The translations under genes and the position numbers were made by a program. DNA of 64,000 bases, from the NCBI RefSeq assembly GCF_030813635.1, contig NZ_JAUSUM010000001.1, forward strand, positions 434,001 to 498,000, in the 5' to 3' direction. Below are positions 29,677-38,183 of the stretch, one piece after another. Position 1 is the stretch's first letter. Every line of letters begins with the position of its first letter. A model generated the notes under the pieces. That model saw nothing but the letters and a program-made list of their open reading frames with translations. It searched no databases and was not told the DNA's origin. This stretch comes from Salibacterium salarium (lineage in GTDB: Bacteria > Bacillota > Bacilli > Bacillales > Marinococcaceae).

Positions 29677-31563
29677 ATGGCAGAAATAGCAATGGAACCA
29701 AAACCGAAACAGGAAAAAAGTGTATTATGGGATTGGCTGACGACAGTCGATCATAAGAAAATTGCGATACTGTACTTAATAGCAGGAACTATATTTTTTA
29801 TTAAAGCAGGGGTCATGGCGCTTTTCATGCGGATTCAACTCATGTATCCTGATAACACCTTTCTAACGGGTCAGACTTACAATGAGCTTTTGACGATGCA
29901 CGGGACTATTATGCTTTTTCTAGCGATTACGCCCCTGCTTTTTGCTTTTATGAATTACATCATACCACTCCAAATAGGGGCACGGGATGTAGCTTTTCCT
30001 TTCTTAAATGCCCTTGCTTTTTGGATATTCTTTTTTGGGGGCCTCCTTGTTAGTATCAGTTGGTTTTTTGGTGGAGGACCAGATAGCGGATGGACGGCAT
30101 ATGCTCCCCTATCGACTGCAGAATATGGACCGATGGGCATGGATTTTTATGTGCTTGGGTTGCAAGTGAGCGGAATAGGAACGCTTGTATCAGGAATCAA
30201 CTTTATTGTTACGATTATCAATATGCGCGCTCCGGGCATGACAATGATGCGAATGACATTATTTTGTTGGACGACGCTTATCACCTCTGTCCTGATTGTA
30301 TTTGCGTTCACCCCTCTTGCGGCAGGGTTAGCGTTATTGATGTTGGATCGTTTATTTGGTGGACAATTTTTTATTCCGGATTCTGGCGGAAATCCAATCA
30401 TTTGGCAGCATATTTTTTGGGTTTTTGGTCACCCGGAAGTTTATATTCTCGTTTTACCGGCATTCGGGTTCATTTCTGAAGTGATTCCTGCTTTTTCGAA
30501 AAAACGATTATTTGGCTATACTGCCATGGTGTTTGCAACCTTGGTTATCGCGTTTCTAGGGTTTATGGTTTGGGCCCATCATATGTTTACCGTAGGACTA
30601 GGTCCGATTTCAAACTCTGTTTTTGCCCTATCATCGATGGCGATTGCGATACCGACAGGAATTAAAATTTTTAATTGGCTGTTTACGATGTGGGGTGGGA
30701 AAATCACATTCAGTACGGCAATGCTTTGTGCCTCTTCCTTTGTCCCGACATTTGTACTTGGTGGTGTAACAGGGGTTATGGTGGCTATGGCCCCGGTTGA
30801 TACGTTATATCATGACACTTATTTTGTTGTGGCACATTTTCACTATATAATCATCGGCGGTATTGTTTTAGGACTTCTTGCAGCGTTGTATTACTGGTAT
30901 CCAAAAATGTTTGGACATAAGTTGAATGAAACGTTGGGAATATGGATGTTCTGGTTAATGTATATCGGTTTTCATTTAACGTTCTTTGTCCAGCACATTT
31001 TAGGTATCATTGGTATGCCTCGACGCCATTTTACTTACATGGAAGGCGGAGCCATCGAAAATTATAACTTTATCTCGACGATGGGAACTTTTTTAATGAC
31101 GATAGCAATTATTGTTCTCGTCGTAAATATAGTCTACTCTGCTTTTAAAGGAGAACGAATAACAACCGGTGACCCGTGGGATGCCCGTACACTGGAGTGG
31201 TCGATTCCGTCACCCGTACCGGAATACAACTTTGCTCAAGTTCCGCAAGTTCGTGCGCTTGATCCTTGGTTTTATGAAAAAGTTCATGGCGAAGGGAAAA
31301 TGAAACCTGCTACAACACTTGATGACATTCATATGCCAAGTCCTTCCATTTTACCGTTTCTGATTGGGTTTGGTCTCTTCTGGTGGGGCTTTGGAATGAT
31401 AATGCTAGTGATGGAAAATCCATGGATTCCTCCTATTATTGTTATTGGAATCGGTGCCGCTATTACATTTGGCGCGATGCTGGTACGTTCTGTGAAAGAA
31501 GACCACGGCTGGCATATTCCAGTTGAAAGGGTGAAAGAAATAGAAGATAATGCTCGTTCTTAA
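29677..31563 (+). CDS. ctaD: heme-copper oxidase subunit I (aa3 type), without partner subunits
   Basis: A 628-aa catalytic subunit of a type A terminal oxidase, with 12 or more membrane helices plus a C-terminal extension with two further helices. Ligands are seen: low-spin heme His in TMHGTIMLF, the Cu-B His-Tyr pair in FGHPEVYILVLP with its proton-channel Glu, the HH pair in AHHMFTVG, and the heme His residues in HDTYFVVAHFHYI. The start at 29677 has GGGAGG nine bases upstream. It is unusual in standing alone: genes for subunits II, III and IV are absent on either side. It could serve as an alternative subunit I for an oxidase encoded elsewhere. Whether electrons come from cytochrome c or quinol cannot be decided here. 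Confidence 0.9.
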   Translation: MAEIAMEPKPKQEKSVLWDWLTTVDHKKIAILYLIAGTIFFIKAGVMALFMRIQLMYPDNTFLTGQTYNELLTMHGTIMLFLAITPLLFAFMNYIIPLQIGARDVAFPFLNALAFWIFFFGGLLVSISWFFGGGPDSGWTAYAPLSTAEYGPMGMDFYVLGLQVSGIGTLVSGINFIVTIINMRAPGMTMMRMTLFCWTTLITSVLIVFAFTPLAAGLALLMLDRLFGGQFFIPDSGGNPIIWQHIFWVFGHPEVYILVLPAFGFISEVIPAFSKKRLFGYTAMVFATLVIAFLGFMVWAHHMFTVGLGPISNSVFALSSMAIAIPTGIKIFNWLFTMWGGKITFSTAMLCASSFVPTFVLGGVTGVMVAMAPVDTLYHDTYFVVAHFHYIIIGGIVLGLLAALYYWYPKMFGHKLNETLGIWMFWLMYIGFHLTFFVQHILGIIGMPRRHFTYMEGGAIENYNFISTMGTFLMTIAIIVLVVNIVYSAFKGERITTGDPWDARTLEWSIPSPVPEYNFAQVPQVRALDPWFYEKVHGEGKMKPATTLDDIHMPSPSILPFLIGFGLFWWGFGMIMLVMENPWIPPIIVIGIGAAITFGAMLVRSVKEDHGWHIPVERVKEIEDNARS

Positions 31564-31723
31564 TTTTTATTCCCTCTTCTTTCTCGGATTAATAAATGTA
31601 GTCCAACATATGTCTATATTCCATATCTGGTGAAAGAATTAGTAGTTTTTTCATGACAAAAGGAAGGTTTTGCGCTATCCTGTGGGGAAAGTAGTATTAT
31701 ACCAGTTATGGGAGGGAGTAAAG

Positions 31724-32470
31724 ATGGAGGAGAATTACCCGGTAATAGAAGGGGCAGAATCTTTCTATTTTGAAGGGAATGAGACGGGAGTCTTGGTTAT
31801 CCACGGTTTTACGGGAACTCCTCAAAGTATGCGCCCTTTGGGAGAGACTTTTCATCAGGCGGGATTCACTGTATTTGGTCCGCGCCTTGCTGGACATGGA
31901 ACCCATTATGAAGATTTAGAACAGACCTCCTATATGGAATGGTGCAATACGGTAGAAGAAGGGTATCACTTTTTAAAGGAAACGTGTCGTAATATTTATA
32001 TTGTAGGCTTCTCTATGGGGGGGACATTGACACTACATGTAGCGGAACAATTTCCTTCCGTTAAAGGAATTATTTTAATTAACGCTGCGATAGATGTTCC
32101 AGCTATGCATCCAGATGCGGTACCGGATGTTCAGTTTGTGGAGACGGAAATCCCGGATATAAAACAGGAAGATGTATACGAAATCACCTATGAAAAAACA
32201 CCTGTACAATCTCTTTCGCAAATACAAAAATTAATGAAAGAGCAACGAGAAAAGCTTCCTACTATTCACGTACCGACACGTATTTTTGTGTCAGATGTAG
32301 ACCACGTTGTCCCCCCTTCTAACAGTGAATATATTTATAATCATCTGGCGTCGGAAAATAAAAGACTAATTCGAATGCATGATAGTTACCATGTAGCACC
32401 GCTTGATAACGATAAGGAAATGATAGCAATCGAGACGATTGCGTTTATAAACGGTTTGACGACTTTATAA
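31724..32470 (+). CDS. Est30-like carboxylesterase/monoacylglycerol lipase
   Basis: A 248-aa alpha/beta hydrolase, the size of the Bacillus/Geobacillus Est30 carboxylesterases. It has the oxyanion segment GVLVIHGFTGTP, the nucleophile elbow GFSMGG, the acid in SDVDHVVPP and the catalytic His in HDSYHVAPLD. Cytoplasmic. The ATG at 31724 is chosen because GGGAGGGAG stands just upstream; the frame is open 54 bases further. It is a single-gene unit ending at a terminator. Confidence 0.9.
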   Translation: MEENYPVIEGAESFYFEGNETGVLVIHGFTGTPQSMRPLGETFHQAGFTVFGPRLAGHGTHYEDLEQTSYMEWCNTVEEGYHFLKETCRNIYIVGFSMGGTLTLHVAEQFPSVKGIILINAAIDVPAMHPDAVPDVQFVETEIPDIKQEDVYEITYEKTPVQSLSQIQKLMKEQREKLPTIHVPTRIFVSDVDHVVPPSNSEYIYNHLASENKRLIRMHDSYHVAPLDNDKEMIAIETIAFINGLTTL

Positions 32471-32503
32471 AAACTTGCGCCTTATACCGCGCAGGTTTTT
32501 TCA
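32469..32503 (+). terminator. terminator of the esterase gene
   Basis: The arms AACTTGCGC / GCGCAGGTT (one G-U pair) with A-rich 5' and six-T 3' flanks, directly after the stop codon. Confidence 0.85.
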
Positions 32504-32550
32504 ATGTATATATTTTGCGCGGAGTGGAAGACGGCTGACTCCACAAAGGA

Positions 32551-32580
32551 CGGAATCTATGGTTACCAGATTCCGTTTTC
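32551..32580. terminator. second hairpin in the 0.5-kb intergenic region
   Basis: A perfect 8-bp stem CGGAATCT / AGATTCCG followed by TTTTC. It lies in a gene-free stretch (32471-32969) that otherwise holds GGAGT/ACTCC (32521-32542), a repeat end at 32808 and no convincing open frame. Confidence 0.45.
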
Positions 32581-32807
32581 TTAGGACAAATGAATGTTGA
32601 GAATATCCGAAAATGTCCGTAATGAGATTTTAAAAGGTAGATGAAGAACGTTGTGTCCCGAATACGACCAATCTAGGACAAAACGTAACGAAAATCGGAA
32701 TGATATGTCTTGATTCCTTATCTTTCGTGACATTTCAGGGGAAGAACTGTCTCGAAAAGGGAAGCATCGGACCGACAACAGTGCGGCATTGCTTCAGGAC
32801 GTGGTGA

Positions 32808-32840
32808 CTTCCACTACCCAGGGCGCTTGCGCTTTTCTTA
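32808..32840. repeat. second copy of the GC-rich repeat end
   Basis: These 33 bases match 25401-25433 at all but two positions and include CCAGGGCGCTTGCGCTTTTC. The preceding bases (about 32750-32807) resemble the first copy only in scattered words such as GACGTG, so this copy is diverged or truncated. Confidence 0.65.
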
Positions 32841-32969
32841 TGTTATTCTGTTTTCCCCGTAAAAAGGATATTTTCCAAAGCTGAAATATTTACAGGTGTA
32901 AAGATGTGTATTATCATTCCTACATGATTCAATGTCAACATGATAATAGTCAATGAAGTAGGGATATAG

Positions 32970-34034
32970 ATGGTTAATAGCTTTATTGTAAACTTTAGTC
33001 TTTTATTTACGTTTTCGGTGGTCATTACATATGTTTTGAATATATCTATTTTGCACCAGCAGTCCTTGTATAAAACACGCCGGGTTCTGTTAGGAATCAT
33101 GGTGGGAGCAACTTGTATATTACTGATGATAAACGCTTATGAACTCTCGGAACAATTTCTGATTTCCTTTTTTCATATTCCTCTCACTTATGTTGCTCTA
33201 TATTATTCGCCCTGGGTGAGCCTGCCTGCTGCAATGGTTGCAGCTGCTGGGAGGCTTCTTTTTTATAGTCCTTATATGAGCTCTCTTGTCGGAACTCTCG
33301 ATATACTTGTCATGGTTACTTTGATAATAGGTGCATCCATTATGATTCGAAAGACATTTGCTTCTTTTATGACAGTGACGACGATTTATACTCTTCAAAA
33401 TGTCGTTATTATTTATTTCCTGTTAGACGGGGGATGGGTGTGGAGTGAAGGGATTTTTTATAGTATTGCTTCTCTCGCAACAGCATTTCTGTTTCATTAT
33501 ATGGTGCACTTAGTTCAACAATATCATCTAATGAATAAATTATATGAAGAACGGGCTCGTATCGATGGATTGACAGGAGTTTATAACCGACGTGAACTGG
33601 ATCAACACTTGGAATACTTAGCGTTTAAACGTCATCCGTTCACATTAATGTTGATTGATATCGATAATTTTAAAACATTTAATGATGAAAAAGGTCATCA
33701 AACCGGGGATGAAATACTTGTGGAAGCGGCCGGTCGAATGAAAGAATCTATCCGGGAACAAGGTTCGGTTTACCGATATGGTGGAGAAGAATTTGTTGTT
33801 ATTTTAGAAAATGACAATCGGTTGTCTGTGCCGTTGTTGGCAGAATCGATACGACAACGGATTAAAGACGATTATATTGTAACTACGACGAGTGAGAAGC
33901 TTAATATTACAGCTTCTATTGGAGTGGCGAGTTGCTATGATTACGAACAATCCCCTAAAGAGATACTGAAAATGGCGGATGAAGCAATGTATAAAGCGAA
34001 AACGTCCGGAAAAAATAGGGCGGTTTATGCCTAA
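32970..34034 (+). CDS. membrane diguanylate cyclase (5TMR-LYT sensor plus GGDEF)
   Basis: A 354-aa protein. The first about 185 residues form six membrane helices like the 5TM-LYT sensor region of LytS/YhcK-type proteins. Residues from about 190 are a GGDEF domain with the active motif GGEEF in YRYGGEEFVVIL and DIDNFKTFND for metal and substrate binding. It should make cyclic-di-GMP from two GTP. The inhibitory I-site (RxxD five residues before GGEEF) is degenerate, reading REQG, so feedback inhibition may be lost. The ribosome binding site is weak (GTAGGGATAT). A hydroxyacid dehydrogenase gene begins 15 bases after the stop. Confidence 0.9.
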   Translation: MVNSFIVNFSLLFTFSVVITYVLNISILHQQSLYKTRRVLLGIMVGATCILLMINAYELSEQFLISFFHIPLTYVALYYSPWVSLPAAMVAAAGRLLFYSPYMSSLVGTLDILVMVTLIIGASIMIRKTFASFMTVTTIYTLQNVVIIYFLLDGGWVWSEGIFYSIASLATAFLFHYMVHLVQQYHLMNKLYEERARIDGLTGVYNRRELDQHLEYLAFKRHPFTLMLIDIDNFKTFNDEKGHQTGDEILVEAAGRMKESIREQGSVYRYGGEEFVVILENDNRLSVPLLAESIRQRIKDDYIVTTTSEKLNITASIGVASCYDYEQSPKEILKMADEAMYKAKTSGKNRAVYA

Positions 34035-34049
34035 CAACCCGTCTGATCT

Positions 34050-35051
34050 ATGGTAAAATTTAAGAACAGTATGGAGGAAGGGGAATCCGCTATTTCTATT
34101 ATACTATCTTATGTAGAGCCTCCAAACGATGTATTAGACTTAATGAAAGAACATAGTGAAGTTTGGATGGCTCGTCCAAAAAAACAAAAAGATATGTTTT
34201 ACCGTTACTTAAAAGAGGCAGATGGTTTATATGGAGCGGGTTTAAAAGTAGATGAAGAATTACTGCGTCACGCTCCTCATTTGAAAATTATCAGTAATGT
34301 GTCGGTGGGATATGATAACCTTGATATGGAAGCGATAACAAAGCGCGGTATAATAGCTACTCATACACCGACTGTACTAATTGATACGATGGCAGATACG
34401 ATGATAGGTCTAATGATTGCTACTGCCAGACGAATGCCAGAGTTGAATAGATTAGTGAAAGAAGGACAATGGAACAAACCTATGACTCCAGCCTTTTTTG
34501 GTACAAACGTTCATCATAAAACGCTGGGTATCATTGGAATGGGGCGAATCGGCGAAGAAATCGCCCGCCGAGCTAGTGTCGCTTTTCACATGGATGTTGT
34601 GTACTACAATCGTACACGAAAGCCTGAAGCAGAGGCTGTAACAGGAGCATCTTTTGTTGAAGAAATCGACGAATTGCTGGAAACATCTGATTTCGTCATG
34701 GTAATGACACCTTTAACAGAATCAACGTACCACATGATAGATGCCGGAGCGTTTCGTAAAATGAAACAGTCTGCTGTTTTCCTGAATGGCGGACGTGGTG
34801 CTGTAGTGGTGGAAGATGATTTAATAGAAGCCTTGCGTCAGGGAGATATTGCTGCAGCAGGACTTGACGTGTTTGAAAAAGAACCAGTAGATTCAAAAAA
34901 TCCGCTATTGTCTATGGATAATGTCGTAACGCTGCCTCATATAGGAACTGCTACCCATGAAACTAGACACGCTATGTATATGGACGCGGCGAAACAATGT
35001 ATAAATGGAGTTCTTGGGAAAAAACCGGAACATATTATTCAGGGAGGCTGA
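34050..35051 (+). CDS. D-isomer-specific 2-hydroxyacid dehydrogenase (second paralogue)
   Basis: An oxidoreductase of up to 333 aa, a paralogue of the enzyme at 16084, sharing ISNVSVGYDN, LGIIGMGRIGEEIARRA, LNGGRGA (catalytic Arg), VFEKEPV and LPHIGTATHE (catalytic His). The start is uncertain: the ATGs at 34050 and 34071 have no ribosome binding site, whereas GGAAGGGG at 34075 sits nine bases before an in-frame ATT at 34092, where homology would place the N-terminus (ISIILSYVEPP). A sugar-acid lactonase-like gene follows four bases later, suggesting a shared role in a sugar-acid or keto-acid pathway. Confidence 0.88.
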   Translation: MVKFKNSMEEGESAISIILSYVEPPNDVLDLMKEHSEVWMARPKKQKDMFYRYLKEADGLYGAGLKVDEELLRHAPHLKIISNVSVGYDNLDMEAITKRGIIATHTPTVLIDTMADTMIGLMIATARRMPELNRLVKEGQWNKPMTPAFFGTNVHHKTLGIIGMGRIGEEIARRASVAFHMDVVYYNRTRKPEAEAVTGASFVEEIDELLETSDFVMVMTPLTESTYHMIDAGAFRKMKQSAVFLNGGRGAVVVEDDLIEALRQGDIAAAGLDVFEKEPVDSKNPLLSMDNVVTLPHIGTATHETRHAMYMDAAKQCINGVLGKKPEHIIQGG

Positions 35052-35054
35052 ACA

Positions 35055-35930
35055 ATGAGCAAAGAAGCATCTTTAGTCGTTGATGAAAAAGCGTTATTGG
35101 GAGAAGGGCCGAGCTGGGACGATCGAAAAAATGTTCTATACTGGGTAGATATTATGGGAGAAAACATCCATTGTTATCACCCCGAAAGTCAAAAAAATCA
35201 AACCATAGCAGTAGGACAGCACCCGGGAGCTGTCGTCGTGCACCAATCCAACGAATTAATCGCTGCTATGCAACACGGTTTTTACTTTGTTGACTTTGAG
35301 CAGGGAACATGGAAGGCTATTGTCGATCCGGAAGAAAATATACCAAACAATCGCTTTAATGATGGCAAGTGTGATCCAGCCGGACGTTTCTGGGCTGGAA
35401 CTATGGCTTATGATAAACAAAGAGATCAAGCGTTCCTCTATTGTCTGGAAAGTGATTATACGCTCTCAATGAAGCTTGATAACATCGGGATTTCTAATGG
35501 ATTAGCTTGGGACCTCGACAAAAACACGATGTATTATATTGATACACCTACCCGTCAAGTGAGTGCTTTTGATTACGATTTAACAAGTGGCGCTATTTCG
35601 AACCGACGCACGATCATTACGTTTTCTGAAGATGCGGGAAGTCCTGACGGAATGACGATAGATAGTGAAGGTATGATTTGGATTGCGCACTATCGAGGCT
35701 GGAAAGTCAGTCGTTGGAACCCTGATAACGGGGAATGTATAGATGAAATTAAAGTTCCGGCAAGTCAAGTCACCTCTTGCGTATTTGGCGGTGCGGATTT
35801 GAAAACATTATATATCACAACAGCTCGAAATAATTTAAGTGTTGAGGCTTTACAAAGAGAACCTCATGCTGGTGGCTTGTTTGCGATTGATCTCGATATA
35901 AAGGGAACCCCGTCAGATCGATTTGGCTGA
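35055..35930 (+). CDS. SMP-30/gluconolactonase family protein
   Basis: A 291-aa six-bladed beta-propeller lactonase of the regucalcin type, which opens sugar lactones to aldonic acids using a divalent metal. Metal-site segments are visible: Glu in LGEGPSWD, Asn in NNRFNDGKCDPAGRFWAG, Asn in GISNGLAWD, and Asp in GSPDGMTIDSEG. GGGAGG lies just before the start. Its four-base distance from the hydroxyacid dehydrogenase indicates one operon, consistent with oxidation of an aldose followed by lactone hydrolysis or 2-keto-acid reduction. The exact sugar is unknown. Confidence 0.9.
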   Translation: MSKEASLVVDEKALLGEGPSWDDRKNVLYWVDIMGENIHCYHPESQKNQTIAVGQHPGAVVVHQSNELIAAMQHGFYFVDFEQGTWKAIVDPEENIPNNRFNDGKCDPAGRFWAGTMAYDKQRDQAFLYCLESDYTLSMKLDNIGISNGLAWDLDKNTMYYIDTPTRQVSAFDYDLTSGAISNRRTIITFSEDAGSPDGMTIDSEGMIWIAHYRGWKVSRWNPDNGECIDEIKVPASQVTSCVFGGADLKTLYITTARNNLSVEALQREPHAGGLFAIDLDIKGTPSDRFG

Positions 35931-35970
35931 GATTGGAAATAATCTTTTTGTTTTGCTACCGAGAATATCG

Positions 35971-35998
35971 TCGAACTTCGGATAAGCTATGTTATAAT
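35971..35998 (+). promoter_or_regulatory. probable promoter of the coiled-coil gene
   Basis: A consensus -10 (TATAAT, 35993-35998) with only a poor -35 (TCGAAC, 35971) at 16 bases. It lies 30 bases before the start of the coiled-coil gene. Confidence 0.45.
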
Positions 35999-36027
35999 GA
36001 AAGAAAATATAGTCGGAGGTAAAAAGC

Positions 36028-36381
36028 ATGGAAAAACAGTTAAATGCTATTTTTGACTCCTTAGAAGCATTAAAACAAGGCCAAGACCGATTTGAAATGA
36101 AATTGGATCGCTTTGAAACAAAGCTAACACAGTTAGATGAACGTCAAGAGCGCTTTGAAACGAAATTTGATCAAATAGATGAAAAGTTGGACCATTTTGC
36201 TTCGGAAACAAGAAGTCATTTCAAGCGTATAGAGAAAAAATTGGATGACCATAGAGAAACATTTAATGTGGTAGCCGATAAATTAAAAAATACTCATATT
36301 GATATGGAGTATTTAAGTGGAAAAATGGGTCAGCACGATACAAAAATAAATGCATTAGAAAAACAGCTTCAGTCCCTGTGA
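36028..36381 (+). CDS. small coiled-coil protein
   Basis: A 117-aa highly charged protein that is almost entirely predicted coiled coil. It has an imperfect internal repeat of about 11-14 residues, RFEMKLDRFETKL, RFETKFDQIDEKLDHF. It has no membrane segment or signal. Similar short proteins with DRFExKLD repeats are common and uncharacterised in Bacillaceae. TCGGAGG precedes the start, and a short terminator stem overlaps its stop codon. It is a single-gene unit. Confidence 0.75.
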   Translation: MEKQLNAIFDSLEALKQGQDRFEMKLDRFETKLTQLDERQERFETKFDQIDEKLDHFASETRSHFKRIEKKLDDHRETFNVVADKLKNTHIDMEYLSGKMGQHDTKINALEKQLQSL

Positions 36382-36395
36382 CTGGGGCTTTTTAT
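36371..36395 (+). terminator. short terminator overlapping the coiled-coil gene end
   Basis: The stem AGTCCC / GGGGCT (one G-U pair) around the stop codon, then TTTTTATTTT. The next 235 bases (to 36630) show no gene. Confidence 0.55.
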
Positions 36396-36630
36396 TTTAA
36401 GTGGAGGCGGGTTAAGATATTTCGCTCTCTTTTTTCAGTAGAAATGTTCTCGAAGATATGTGGAGGACATTCTTGACTTTAATCATCTGGAAAAAACTTT
36501 CCCTTTAGTCCTTCCCGCTATCACTCCCATCGTACGTATTATCCACTAAAATTGTAACCAAGGTTCAACATAAGACAGTAAATTTTGTTAAATTATGTTG
36601 TGAATAGAGAGAGAATGGGGGATGAAGCCG

Positions 36631-37581
36631 ATGCAGACAATAATTGATGTTATTATTCCAATATTTTCTATTATATTATGTGGCTTAATAGCTGGGAAAT
36701 TTGAGCTAATTCGAGAGTCAGGGGTAAAAGCTTTAAATTTTTATGTGTATTATTTTGCTCTACCTGCATTACTGTTTTTCTCTTTGGCAGGGGCGACAAA
36801 ACAGGAAATCACGTCTATTTCGTTTATTATGGTCAATGTTTTGAGTCTCATACTTTGTTTTGTTTTAGCAATCATCGTGTTTCTTGTTTTGTTTAAAAAA
36901 TCGTTCTCCGAAGGTTTGATTTACGCAATGGCATCATCTTATGGAAACACTGGTTTTCTGGGGATTCCACTAGTTATTGCAGCTTTTGGGCAAGAGGCAG
37001 CTGTACCTGCAGCTATTATAAATTTCACATATGATTTAATTCTTATCACTATTGTAGTCGTGTCGTTTGAACTCAATCGTCTTTTCAAAAAAAACGAAAA
37101 AGCATCGTTAGTGAAGCCGGTTATGGAAGCAGTTCTTTTGAATCCAATTAATGCGTCCTTGCTTGCTGGATGTAGCGTTGCTGTTTTGCAGATTCCGGTT
37201 CCAACAGCTATAAATGTCTTCACCGATACATTAGGAGCGGCAGCAGGACCAACAGCGTTATTTGCGTTAGGTTTAGGTTTGTCTTGGAGTAATACGGGGC
37301 ATCAAAACGGAATAAGCGGCATAAAAGAATATACGACGTTTATGAGTATCAAACTAGCTATTCAACCAATTATTACTTGGTGGCTTGTCACGTTTGTTTT
37401 TGAATTAAATGATTTGTGGGCAATGACTGCCATGCTTCTATCCGCATTACCGACGGGGGCCATTGTAAATGTGATGGCAGATAAATATCATACGCTGGTC
37501 GATCGAGTTCCTAAAATGATTGTTCTTTCTACTATTATTTCTGTTTTTACATTATCGATATTTATTGTCTTTATAACTTGA
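36631..37581 (+). CDS. AEC family transporter (auxin efflux carrier superfamily)
   Basis: A 316-aa carrier with about ten membrane helices in two inverted halves. Typical AEC segments are IFSIILCGLIAGK near the N-terminus, SSYGNTGFLGIPLVIAAFG (the conserved crossover with Gly-Asn) and LFALGLGLSW. Bacterial members export or exchange malate and other carboxylates. The ATG at 36631 is preferred to 36622 because GGGGG is then nine bases upstream. It is a lone gene; the substrate is not evident. Confidence 0.88.
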   Translation: MQTIIDVIIPIFSIILCGLIAGKFELIRESGVKALNFYVYYFALPALLFFSLAGATKQEITSISFIMVNVLSLILCFVLAIIVFLVLFKKSFSEGLIYAMASSYGNTGFLGIPLVIAAFGQEAAVPAAIINFTYDLILITIVVVSFELNRLFKKNEKASLVKPVMEAVLLNPINASLLAGCSVAVLQIPVPTAINVFTDTLGAAAGPTALFALGLGLSWSNTGHQNGISGIKEYTTFMSIKLAIQPIITWWLVTFVFELNDLWAMTAMLLSALPTGAIVNVMADKYHTLVDRVPKMIVLSTIISVFTLSIFIVFIT

Positions 37582-37663
37582 ATCCATTAAGTGCTCATTT
37601 TTACTACCGGAAAAATGAATGACGAAATTCATTCACTAAAGTTTTTTAAAAAGTTTATTTGAT

Positions 37664-37717
37664 TTGACAAATAACTAGTTTAGGAGTTAAACTGTTTTAT
37701 GGTTTAGGGGGTAAACT
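37664..37717 (+). promoter_or_regulatory. marR-MMPL promoter with two tandem operators
   Basis: Two near-identical 17-bp palindromes, AGTTTAGGAGTTAAACT (37677-37693) and GGTTTAGGGGGTAAACT (37701-37717), start 24 bases apart. The first lies between TTGACA (37664-37669) and a weak -10 near 37688. The second contains the GGGGG ribosome binding site of the marR gene. This is the layout expected for an autoregulating MarR-family dimer. Confidence 0.75.
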
Positions 37718-37720
37718 TTT

Positions 37721-38164
37721 ATGAGAGATGAGAAGTTGGAAGAAGCCATTCGTTTATTTACGGATGTGATGGTTGTTGGACAGAATGAAGTGTTTAGAAA
37801 AGTAGAGGATGAGCTTCATAAAGAATTTTCGATGGAGCAGATTAAGATGCTTAATTTACTAGAACGTCACGGTCCGCTCACTTCCAAGCAATTGACGGAA
37901 TTTCAGGGAGGGCATAAGAGTGCGACCTCCAGTCGTTTAAAAAAATTAGTAGACAAAGAATATGTAGAGGTGACGCCTGATGCAGAAGATAGGCGTGTAA
38001 AGTACATCGCTCTCACTGATAAAGGGGGAGCGGCTTACCGCGAAGCGAACCATCAAGTAAATGAATACTTAAGCTCTGTTTTGGAAGGAATTAAGGACGA
38101 AGAAGTCGATCAATTCATCTTTATTTTTCAAAAAGTAAAAGATTTATTGAGACAACAACAGTAG
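37721..38164 (+). CDS. MarR family transcriptional regulator
   Basis: A 147-aa winged-helix regulator. Helix-turn-helix and wing: GPLTSKQLTEFQGGHKSATS then LVDKEYVEVTPDAEDRRVKY, with the conserved DxR of the wing. It is the first gene of a two-gene operon with an MMPL exporter 19 bases downstream. It very likely represses that operon through the two palindromes just upstream, and releases on binding a toxic or lipophilic ligand. Confidence 0.92.
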   Translation: MRDEKLEEAIRLFTDVMVVGQNEVFRKVEDELHKEFSMEQIKMLNLLERHGPLTSKQLTEFQGGHKSATSSRLKKLVDKEYVEVTPDAEDRRVKYIALTDKGGAAYREANHQVNEYLSSVLEGIKDEEVDQFIFIFQKVKDLLRQQQ

Positions 38165-38183
38165 AAAATGGGGGAGAGAAACC

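Noticed and set aside
37616-37640. Hairpin TGAATG/CATTCA after the AEC carrier as a terminator
   Set aside because: Only a 6-bp AT-rich stem with the T-run several bases away; too weak to call.
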